Below, piece after piece: positions 41,620-52,600 of a stretch of 64,000 nucleotides of DNA. Position numbers and translations under genes: made by a program. The DNA comes from Trogon surrucura. Lineage: Eukaryota > Chordata > Aves > Trogoniformes > Trogonidae. The stretch lies in assembly GCA_020746105.1 (NCBI GenBank), contig CM036621.1, forward strand, positions 48,394,264 to 48,458,263, read 5' to 3'. Position 1 is the stretch's first letter. Each line of letters opens with the position of its first letter. The notes under the pieces were generated by a model, which did not search any database, was not told the DNA's origin, and saw only the letters and a program-made list of their open reading frames with translations.

Positions 41620-41872
41620 CACCCCGAGAGCAGCGAGGTGCGGACGTCGGGGCTAACGGTCGGCAGCTGGGAGCGGAGTGCAGTGCGCTGCTCAGGGCTC
41701 AGCCGGGCTGGGCTGAGCTATTTTTACTCCTGGTCTGGTCCCGCAGCCACGCTGGCAGATAGATGCGCTCCCAGCTGCAGATGACTTCCATGTGTAACCC
41801 TGAGCGGCCGCTGGCTGGGGGCCCGGGGCGTAGCGTGCTTCCTTAAAAGGCTCGAGAGAGGCAACTGCAACG
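41620..41872. promoter_or_regulatory. CpG-rich islet downstream of COL6A3, with a NotI-type GCGGCCGC
   Basis: About 18 CpG in 250 bp, including GCGGACGTCGGGGCTAACGG and GCGGCCGC. It lies about 1.7 kb beyond the COL6A3 3' end. Open frames across it show no recognisable protein. Confidence 0.4.
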
Positions 41873-43269
41873 CCCCATGGCCCTGGGGATGGAAGGGGAT
41901 GGGGAGGGCCCCTTCCCAAGCTGACTGCTCCCCCCAACACGCTGTCAAGGCCTGAGCTGTACCTTTGTGTCATGCAATGCTGCACAGTCCATGGAAAGCA
42001 GCTTTCCCAGGAAACGGAGGTGGCGTTGGGAAGACCTCTTCCATGCTGCGGCAGAGTGGGAGGCCGGAGGGAAGGATGATTTGTGGGTCGCTTTAACCTA
42101 GCTGCAACTTTTATACCCCATGAGAAAAAACAGGGGATCTTGGGCATACCCCCGTGCACGGTGAAATACAGGGCAGGCTGCTCTGTCCTCTGGAGTGGTC
42201 CCTGCTGGGTGCAGCTATTGCAAGAGGAAATTATAATAATAAATTTGTTAAAAGTTCCCCTCTTTTTTAATGAAGCCCTTGTGATGTGCTCAGAGAGGGT
42301 GCCAAATAAACAGTGCAGCTTCCCAAGCACAGCTGCCAGGGCTCAGCTCATCCCGTTGAGCAGCATCCCTGCTTTCCCCTACCCCTGCACAAGTACTGAC
42401 AGGAAATTTTGGGATGTGGGCTGTTCCGTGTGCCGGGTATGGGACAAAAGCTGTGACACCTAAAATTGTAAACCCCCATGGGCACAAAGCCCAGAGTAGC
42501 CCTTGCCCCTTTATGCTCCTATTGCGGTGATGAGCCCGCACGTGGACAAGTCAAGGTTAACTTCCTTGGAACCCTGTGCATCAATTGAACAGGGAAGCTG
42601 AGGTGTCTGGCCAGTTTAGTTTAGTCTTGTAAATGGTGTTATGGAAGGCAAATCGTTCTGTTGAGAGGGCTGCTTTCAAAGGCAGAGTGTACCACATGTT
42701 TCATGTCGTAGTCCTTGAAGACCCAGTTGAAGTGTTTCAGAAAGTTAGCATCCAGAAGTCTGGGGCAGGTGAGCACCAGGTTGCCTTCACCTTGTGACAG
42801 TCCTCCTGGCCCATGGAGGAAGACACTGGACAAACCCTGGATTGTAAGCTTGGTCTCTTTTCCAAGACGGGTCTAACCAATGCAAACCTGTTCTCCCCGC
42901 TATGGACCTGCTCTGGTTTTGGCATTCAACTCTTCCTTCCACACCTTCCTTCTGAGCACTTCTACCAGGCCACGGGAGGTGTTATCAACCCCTCTCTGCA
43001 GATCACAGGTGAAGCTGGGTGAAATTTAGAACCTCAGTCCCACAGCCCAGGACTGCCCTGTGTGCTGGGGAGGAAAGGTTCAAGGAAGCAGATGAACCTA
43101 CTTTGTGCTTTTAGGGGGGGATTTTTGGAGGGGCAGGGAATTGTGCATTGTTTCTGTGAAGTTTAGCTTCCTTGAGTGAACTCAAATAAGGACAGGAATA
43201 CCCTGGGGTAAAAATCCTTGTGGCTATATATAGTGATGGAGACACCCAAAAATGCCCATGGGGTTGTTG
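41873..43269. other. intergenic 3' flank of COL6A3
   Basis: Moderately GC-rich unique sequence beyond the COL6A3 3' end. No gene or repeat was recognised. Confidence 0.6.
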
Positions 43270-43510
43270 AGCCATGCAGGTTGGAAGGGACCTCCAGATG
43301 CTTCTGGTCCAACACCCTGCTGAAAGCAAGGCCAGCTAAGGTCTGGGTTGCTCAGGACCATGTCCAGTTGAGTTTAAATTCCTCTAGGATGGAGAATTCA
43401 CAACTGAGACATCTCAGTTCCCACCTTTTTCCAGGCTGGAAAACTCCAAGTTACCAGCAGCACCTCATTAATGTTCTCCTGAATATCCATACTATATCCA
43501 TCTTTCCTTT
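43270..43510 (-). mobile_element. CR1-like 3' remnant, divergent
   Basis: Plus strand GCCATGCAGGTTGGAAGGGA then CTCCAGATGCTTCTGGTCCA and a TTGCTCAGGACCATGTCCAG segment match old inverted CR1 tails. There is no terminal repeat. It lies just downstream of the COL6A3 3' end. Confidence 0.7.
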
Positions 43511-43611
43511 AAGGACCACTGGGATTTCCCTCCAACTAAATGATTTCCAGACCATGGAAAATTATTCCACCAATGTTCGCCATGGCTTTTACAAAAACAA
43601 AAACAGAAGCT

Positions 43612-46600
43612 TCTCAAAATCTCCATTAGACTTTATTTAAAAGTTCTTTGTATAGACTTCCTGACACAGAATCCACAATAAAAATAAAATCCCCCCTCCC
43701 ACCCGCCACCTCCCCTCCCCAAATTGCTTTGCTTTTTATTTTATAAAACACATAACATTAAAAGAATGCCAGAGGCATCCTACACCACAATTTAAAAATT
43801 TTGTTAACTGAGGCCTTGGTCCCAGCAGTGCATTTGCATTCGGAAACCTTGCTTCCTTTTTCTTGCTAGTTCGGTTGGCCACATGTTACAAATGCATACA
43901 AGAGATCTAGTTTGAAATCTAATGCAGCAAAAGGAGAAAAAAAAAAAAAAAACAAAAAAGGAAGAATGGAAAATTGAACTGCTTGTTCATCAGAATTAGC
44001 TATGCTCTTACATGAAGGCTTCTCCTGTAAAGTTATGCTCAGTTATGAAAATGATAAAAGCAAGCATGTAACAGTTGCAGTGAAATTATTATGATTTTTT
44101 TTGTCTCGTTTTTACGGTGCCTTAGACAGGCGGACTGCCAGAACCTGAAAGAAAGGGTAATTTAGAGATGTGTCGAGAGACAATAACAATCTGCAATTAG
44201 GTAAATATTTGGCAATGTTGAAGCTATACAATATAACCTGGACACTTGTAGCACTCAGTCCACAAACAGTTTAGCACCATATTGATAGGTCATGCAGCAA
44301 AACGCTTTCTTCAAGGTTTGCTTGGAAGTTAAAAGCAGGAAATAGTGCAGTGCAAGGTAGTCTATACCCTTAGCTTCTACAGGGGTAAGGTGGCAATGGC
44401 TGATGCTCCTGGTTGTCTCAGAGGTATGTGTTGGCAGGTCGCTGGCTCTATGTTCCTATCGTCGCCACCATACCGGGGTTGATGTTACCTGAAAAGGTTT
44501 GATGGAGAGAGAGAAAATAAAGGAGGTTATTCCATGCATGGAAGGATAAATGGAGGTCATTGCCAGGACCTGCTGTGGAGTCTGGAGCACTACAGCCATG
44601 ACTGGAAATACACTGGACCGGGCTGGCCCTCTCTCCAGCCACGTGTATGCTGCTTACCAGGCACACAAACTTTTTCACATTCTTTCTGTGTGTCAAATCT
44701 GTTCTCGTTGCCTCCGCAGCCGCCGTACCAGAAGCGGGCGCAGCTCTTGGTCTCAGGATCATAGTACCATTTCAGCTTAAAGTTCCTGCAGGTCCCCTCG
44801 TCTTTTTGCAGCTGGCAGATATCTGTGACTGCAGACAAAAGCAGGAGCAAGAAGAGTCAGTAACACCACCCCTGGGTGAAACAGAGTCTCTCTGAATCTA
44901 TCTGTATGGCAGAGAAATGCCTGTGAGCAGGGCTGGAGTGCAAGCTCAGAAAGAGCAACCACGGCATAGGCTTTGTACATCTCTTGTGACTATATCCCAT
45001 CCCTTAATTTGCAAAGGTCTTTCTTTGGAGGTCACCAGCCCTGATGCACAGGCCCTTGGCTGTGTTGCTCTCACGCATCCAAGGAGTGATGCTAAGATGA
45101 GGGAAGGGTGCTGCACGGCACCGGTTGTCTGCAGATCCCCTGGATTTGCAGGAAATGAGTTGGCAGGTCTCAGAACTGGGAGAGATCTGGGTGGGCTGCA
45201 GGGGAAAAAAGTATTTGCACCATCATTTTCCCATTAAAAATACTTGCTTCCTTCAAAAAGAGACATCTTCTATGTGAAGATGCTTCTGGACCTACTATGC
45301 ATTGGCCCATGGCATTCTGCATCTCTCGCTGGGTGAGAGGAGAACAAAATAACAAAGTCCTTGGATGTATTAAAATGAAATTGGCACATAAATTTTAAAA
45401 AAGATAGAAATCTGGTATTAGCCACTAATCTGTCATCAAGTCACAAACAAGGCATCCCTTGCACACAGGGATGCAGCAGCAATCAGTGACACCTCTGTGC
45501 AGCATAGAGTAACCATCAGCCATCACAGTTTGCCCTGGAAAAGCCTTGTTACCATAGAATCATAGAATGGTTTGGGTTGGAAGGAACCTTACAGACCATC
45601 TAGTTCCAACCCCTCAGCCTTGGGCAGGGATCATAGCCCTAAGTTAGGCAGATCCCAAAATTTCTGGTGTTGTGCTCATCACTGCCACTTATCAGTGGTT
45701 TGGCTTCAAGCTGCTGGTGCATGAGTGAAAACCCTAAGTCATCAGTCAAACGAGTAAATCAGTAAAGCAACCAGCACTGGGAAATCAATGTGAGGGAAAC
45801 AAGGAGTCAGACGAGCAAAGTGTAGAGTTCCTTTTACTAAAGGAGTGCTTGCAACCAGGATTCCTTTTTTAATTAAGAAAAAAAAAAAAAAAAGTCATTT
45901 GCTTTCTTTTATTTCCAAAAGCAGAGCTAAGTCCAGCAATGGCTGCTGGGGAAACTCAGGACTGGAAGTTATCTTCTGATAATCTTGCCTTAGGATCAAT
46001 CATGCCTTTTGTAAACTAGGTGCCATAAATCAAGCTACTGTCTGAAATGGTGGGTAACAGCCCAGAGCCTCCTGCAGTCTTCTAGTAATCGCGCAGGGCC
46101 CCAGAAATAGCTCTCTGGTAAACAGCAAAGGTGCCTGAAGTAGCTGTGATCCTCAGACCGCTCACTTGAAGGCAGGATTTGGTGAGATTGAGAGCTCAGT
46201 GCTCATGAAAAATAATTTCATACTCGTTTTTCTATGATTCTGCCTATTCCAAGCAATAAGAAAAAGCAATCAGCCACTAATGACAAGGTGCTGAAAGATC
46301 TTACCAGGTCTCTGCCCTACCAGAAAGAGAGTGAACAGAGGAAAGAATATTTAGATAGAGGATGAATACGCAAAAAGGTGCATTTGCCAACAAGTTTCTC
46401 TGGGTTCTGATGAAAGCAATTCATGCTAAACCCTTCTAAAGTTTTCATGGGAAAAAGGACGGCAGAGGGTTATCCCTGAAATACCAACTAGAAAGTAGGT
46501 CTGGCAACAGACCGTGGGCACTAAGAAAGTTCCAGCGGTGGGTTTACTTTACAGGAAATTGCGGCTGGTGCTGGCAGCCGCCCAGAGCCCAGGAACGCCG

Positions 46601-49600
46601 TGGTGAGGCCGGGATGCACCGGGGATAGGCACGGAAATACCCAGACCAGCGTCACGGACATCCCAGCCACAGGTATGCTTCTTGGTAGACCCTGCCAAAC
46701 GTCTCAACCCTTCCTGCTTACTCTTTTTAAGTGCATTTTTTCCCCCTCTTCCTCTGCAGGCAGGAGTCCCTCTGTGTCGTGAGTGACTGAACAGATCACT
46801 GCCAGAACACCACTGTGGTCGCAGGAGTCAGGCTCGAGTGGTCTGTGCTGCGGTCTTGGTGGAGGTTGGGTGGTTTGTTTGAGCAGTGGTTTACTGCTTA
46901 GAGAGGAGAGGCTGGGAATATTTCTTATCTGAGAGAGGAGACATGTCTGAAGAGACGCTCCTGCCTGTTATCCTGTTCTAAATGCAGCTTTTTGAAGTAG
47001 GATTTCTTTTGTTAATATCCATTTTTTCCTTCAGATTTGAAATCAATATTGACCCTCCAATTTAGTTGGTCATGGTAAAATATATACACACATATATATA
47101 TATATATGTAAGTTAAAAATTAAATATTATCACAATATTTAAAAGGCTCCTAATGGGAGGTGGGTCCGGTGCATGTTTTTGGACCCAAAGTGCCCTAGGA
47201 TTTGGGAAACGAGCTCATTTCTCAGAGTTGCACCTTGCTCTGGTATGGGCTGAACTGAGAGCCCGACCCAACGCCCAGCTGCATGTGAACTCCCATGTCT
47301 CTTTTTCCATGGTGGATTCAAGCTCTGGTTTTGCAGAAAATGAAAAGAGAATAACGTATTGAATAGAGCAGGGCAGGCAGAGACGCAAGCGTCCCTCCAG
47401 GGCCCCTCAGTTGCTTTTCTTGACTATCTGCCCACAGCAGAACAGTGCCAAGTTCATGAAATATCACTTTATCCTGAACAACAGTTGCTGGAAACATCAT
47501 CAAGGCACATGACGATGATCTGAAGGGGCCGGTCTAACAGAAACACGCTCTCTCTGGAGAAAAACACATCAGGGAGGCTTCCCTGCACGGTGAGGATGAA
47601 ATCCTGCTCTAGATGAAACTACAGGTTTCTGCACAAGCCATATGCTGCTTCCTCTGGCTGAAAAGTCCTCAGACTGCAACCAATGGATCTTTGTCCATGA
47701 TGCCCCTTTGCAGCCCAGAAGCAACTTGCAATCCCCTTTTGCAAGCAGCTGCCACCCCAGGCATCTCCATGGCTGGTGGTGGTCTCCTCCTCACTTGCCT
47801 GCATGCTTCTGCTGGGGCACCAACAGCTGGACTTAAGCTGCCAGTGACAAAAAAAGGTCTGAGGTTTCCCTCCCATCTCTGCCAAAGGGTCTGAGGCTGC
47901 TATGATAGCAAGGCTTTGCTGGGGTCAGTTTCCCATCCCAACTCCTTGCTGTACCAACACAGGTGATAACAATTCTCTACTTCATTCCTGGGTCTTGAAG
48001 AGGTTTGCAAACCCAACCCCTTAATCACAGAAACTCTTTGAGGAGAGGAGATTGTTGCTGTTTTCTAGTGTGGCCTTCCCTCAAGTTCAATTTTTATCTT
48101 TTTGATGCAAAAGGAAAACATCTACACACAAGACCTGAGCCTTGTGGAGTAATTTTCCATCCTGTGTTTTTGTTACAGGCAGAGCAACATTTGCAATCCT
48201 CTGCATCTCAGCAAAGGCACACCACTGAATGGTGGCGTCGGTTGGTCATGCAGTGATAACATGAATTGCTCTGGGACCGCGCCACGCTCCAGCTCAGCAA
48301 ACCCATGCTTCTGACGAAATCCAGTGCCCGATTTTGCTGTATAGCTGTGGTCTGCACTCATGTTGTGCAAACACAACACGTCCTGGTCTGACAACACACA
48401 TGCAAAAGGTGAGTTGCTCATGCAAAGCAGATGGTAGGGCATGGTCATGTCAAGGAATGAATGAAACCCACGTCTATGCTACTGGTGATCTTGTATCGGA
48501 CAAGCTTGGATGCATGCTGTGAAAAGGTCGAGATGAAATAATGGATTTGCTTTGATTTGTGATTATTCAAATTTTTGGAGGTGTTACCTGATGATAATCT
48601 TTTTTCAGGGGGTGGCTGCTGCATGGCTTTCTCAGCTGCTGCTGGAGGAAAAAGTGCGTGGGTTTGGATTTTAAATTATGTTTTCTCTCTGATCCAAACA
48701 TTATTAGAATATGATAAAATAAAAATGGATTAATCCGCATGTGGTACTTACATGGTTTTAAGCATTTGCTAATGCACTCAGCTTCGGCCTCAAATCTATT
48801 GGCATTACCACCACAGCCACCATACCAACCCTGGCTGCAGATCTTGTTTTTGTAGTCAAAGAACCACACAATCTGATAGTCCTTGCACTGCATGCCCATG
48901 TCAAAGTCCAGCAAGCAAGGGTCTGGCCCATCTGCATGTCAAAAGGTGCAAAGGTTAAGCGACTCTGAAAGGGTTAAAGGCTGAAAAAGCAAAGAGAATT
49001 TAAAAAAAAAAAAAGCCCGGTAAAGGACTGGTGGCATTTCTTTGTCTTGTGATTTCTCTTGCTGAGTGCAAACCTTCCCCAGGCTCCAGCTTGCTTCTCT
49101 CTGCTCTTGATTTCATGATGCTTCCAAGCCCCAACTCCCCAGACCAAGGTGGTGGAAGCACTTTACTCCTTGCTGGTGGGGTCAGGATCAGCCCCTCACA
49201 CAACTCCCTTCATCTATATTCAAAGCTATTTTTCTTGGCAATAACTTTTAATCCTTAAGTGTGTTTATGTTAGCTCTAAAGGCAAGCTGCACCTGGTTGA
49301 TTTTAAGGCTTGATGAGGATTTAAACATATGTTTCTTTCCTGCCCAGAAATGATAATTTAGGTCCAAATCCCAGAGTTTTTTATTAGCAAAGATAGGCTG
49401 TCTGTGTGAGCAGCTGCTTTGCCTTAATGAAGAGGGTAGATAGAATTCGGGGCTTTCTCTAATGTCTTTTGAAAGATGTACGCATGGATCTCCCCCATCG
49501 CACAGAGAACTAGAGAAGACTCACCTAAACAAACCATTCCAAATCCTTGGCCCTGTTTAATGAATTTAGCATGTTGAAAAACTTCAAATTAGCATTCTGG

Positions 49601-52600
49601 GGGAACATTGCCCCCAAATTGCTGTCTGCCATGAGTCCTTGGGCAGAGACTTTTGCTGCAAGTGGGTCAACAAGAGGAGATGAGATACAGAGGTCTGCGC
49701 TGAAGTGCAGAGTGAGCACACAGCACATCCATTTTCCTTTGGGCAGACCTACACTAGTCTACAACACTTTGTTTCCGAAAGGCTGGCACACAAGAGGTTA
49801 GAAAAAGCCATGGGAGTTTGTGTAGCCCAGTGGGGACAAGCCAGATGAAGGATTCAGAAGGGATGACAGTGCCAGGGAGAGAAACCAAATAACTGGGAAC
49901 ACATGGAAAGGTGAAGGTTGGGATGATGGGACACGCAGCAAGGCAGAAATGAGACAATTCTTGCCTGGCACAAGTCCTCAGCCCCTCCATTGCGGCAAGC
50001 TCCACTGGTACCACCAGCCAGGCATGACATCCATGCTCATCCTTTTCAATGTGAGCAGCCAGACCCCAGCAGCAGCTTTGCAGCTCTTATTGGCTGAACA
50101 CACTGAGCAGCAGCATCTCCCTATGCTCTCAAGTCACCTCAGGGAGAAAATGAGCCACAGTGCAAGCAAAATGCTTAAAGAAAAGCATAAGAGTGATGAT
50201 TCATGGGTGAGTTTGGATGCCAGATCCATAGCTGATGCCTGTGATAGGGCTGTGCTGCTTTATGAAGGTTGAAAACCCTTCCAGACCCTTGAAGGAAGGG
50301 CTGCAGCCTGACATTTATGGTGTAGTAGCACCAATATAATGAGCTTGATGTCAACAAAAGCAATGAGATGATGTATTAACAATTATGGTGGTTACAGGTT
50401 ATTAACACAGGTTAATGGGATTAACAGCAGAGTAGGGGCTGACAGGATGCTCATTGAGCAGTTCACTACATACACCACTGGTGGCAGAAAAACGGGATGG
50501 GCAGATGGAGGGAGGTTACAAATTAGCCAAATTTATGCAAACGTTTGACAGTAACTCCCCTGCGATCCCTGGCTGTTGGCCAAGCCCTTGTGGAGAGCTG
50601 TGGCCAAGACCTATTCTTCGCCCCAGATGGGAAAAGAGGGAATGAGTAAGCATCAGGCAATGTTCTCCTTCTATAGATGTTGAGGAGGCCATGGGGCACA
50701 GCTTGTACCTGGAGAGTGGCCTGTGCTTGGGCCCTGGCTCATGTCCCATCATTGCAACGGAAACAGGACCTGGTTTGAGTTCCCCATGAAGGTTGTGGCA
50801 ACTTCAGGGGGCTCTGGATCCAGCATGGGTCAGAGACCCCAATACAGGTCTCAGACCCACATGGCCAAGGATGTCATCTAGGTCATGATCTGTTGGTTCT
50901 GCAAAGCAAAGGACTTGTGGATCCTTTGGTGAGGCTCTGAGAAAGGATGGGTTTATGAGTGAGCAAACAGAAGACTGGTGCAAATGGCTGGGCTCTCCGT
51001 AGGGATCCTGGCAGAGCTCAACACTCCCACCACTGCCCGTACTCACCACTCTCAGGCCCTTCCAGTGGCTCAGTGTTGAGCATCATGTTGGCCAGGGACA
51101 CCTTGGCCTGTGCCGTGGTCTCTGGAGGGAGAAGAAGCAAAGGAGTCAGCCAAGGGGCAGGGGATCTGCAGCAGCGCCCTCGGCGCAGTCATAAACAAAC
51201 TCATTGGCCCCAGCTCCAGCATGAGGGACGCACACAAATATGCAGGAGTCAGGTCTGGATCTATTTACCCCAGTACATATGTTGCAGAAATGTTTATTTG
51301 ATGCAGCTGATGGGATGAGTAATCCACAACTGCCCCGCCGTGCTGGGATGGGTTCACCTTGCTCTCCCCAGCCAGAGGTTCTGCTGAGCAGTTGGGCTCT
51401 TCCTTAGGGATGACTGTGAAGGAGCATCCCCAGGACCCCACAGAACTCTTTTGGGTGGCCCCTGCTTGTCCCACAGCGTGCAACTGGGGGGCTCTGAAGG
51501 AGCAGATGTGGCCTCTCTGTAGCCAGTTTAGCTTTGCTCCTCTGGTCTTAGAAATGACGGAAAACAAATGGCATCCTCCAGGGGAGCAAGTAGTCCATGA
51601 TGGATCTTCTCTTGTTCCCCCATAGCCCTGGAGGACTATCCATATATTGCACACCTCTCCCTGACCACGCTTCTCCCATCATGGCCTCACATTCCTCCAA
51701 GAACTGTGTTGTTGAGGACCATCACAGGGAGAAGAAATTCCTTGTGATGGGAAGGAGAACATGGTTCATATTGCAGCATGCCCCTTTCCAGAGCAACCTG
51801 TGGATCATTTTCCATGGGGCTGGAGGGCAGGAGGGTGCTGCAGCCACAGGAAGGATTGGATTTGTTTTTCTCTGGTGGAAGGTATGGGTGTGGGTAAGGG
51901 GAACAGTCCTACACAGAATCACAGAATCACAGAATGTTAAAGGTTGGAAGGGACCTTAAAGATCATCCAGTCCAACCCCCCTGCCAGAGCAGGATCACCT
52001 ACAGTAGAGCGCACAGGAACGCGTCCAGGCGGGTTTTGAATGTCTCAAGAGAAGGAGATTCCACAACCTCCCTGGGCAGCCTGTTCCAGTGCTCGGTCAC
52101 CCTTACAGTAAAAAAGTTTTTCCTCATATTTTTCTGGAACCTCCTGTGTTCCAGTTTCCACCCATTGCCCCTTGTCCTGTCAGTGGATGCCGCTGAAAAG
52201 AGCCTGGCTCCATCCTCCTGACATTCCCCCTTGACATATTTATAAACATTGATGAGGTCACCCCTCAGCCTCCTCTTCTCCAAGCTAAAGAGATCCAGCT
52301 CCTTCAGCCTTTCCTCATAAGGGAGATGTTCCACTCCCTTCACCATCTTTGTGGCTCTACGCTGGACTCTCTCAAGCAGCTCCCTGTCCTTCCCCTTTGA
52401 GATTTGCTCTGAGGGAAATGCAGCTTCCCCAGGCATTGAGAGCATCAACCCAGTGTGTGCAAACGTTACTTCTACACACTGATGTCTTTTCTCAACATTT
52501 TTGTGGGCATGTTTATTGCTTGTGAAGGTAAGAGACTTCAGACCTGATCCAAAACCACTGAAGCCAATGGAAAGGCTCTCCGCAGGCACTGAAAGTGGCT

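Larger units (their letters stand above)
43612..44447 (-). other. COL6A3: COL6A3 3' UTR
   Basis: About 0.83 kb follows the stop without a credible intron. The first 200 bases (for example CTGCATGACCTATCAATATGG on the minus strand near 44280-44300) resemble the human 3' UTR as I remember it. The end (CAAAGAACTTTTAAATAAAG) also matches the human 3' terminus, including the poly(A) signal. The cleavage site near 43612 is estimated from the signal, not observed. Confidence 0.85.

Noticed and set aside
41692-42330. 212-codon minus-strand open frame
   Set aside because: It overlaps the CpG islet, where GC-rich DNA has few stops. No recognisable domain, and composition looks random (Pro/Arg/Ser-rich).
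1-43600. tRNA, rRNA, endogenous retrovirus or COPS8/MLPH exons
   Set aside because: I looked for tRNA box B-like words, retroviral protein motifs and known neighbour-gene exons and saw none. Short exons could be missed by eye.
44141-44158. Possible splice acceptor in the COL6A3 3' UTR (TTTCTTTCAG on the minus strand)
   Set aside because: No good donor is seen between the stop codon and this point, and the UTR upstream of it appears continuous and similar to human.
48567-48914. Single 115-codon frame running from the first Kunitz into the linker
   Set aside because: The frame passes through a GTAAGT donor and intron sequence. The real structure is two exons, 48752-48931 and 48588-48641.
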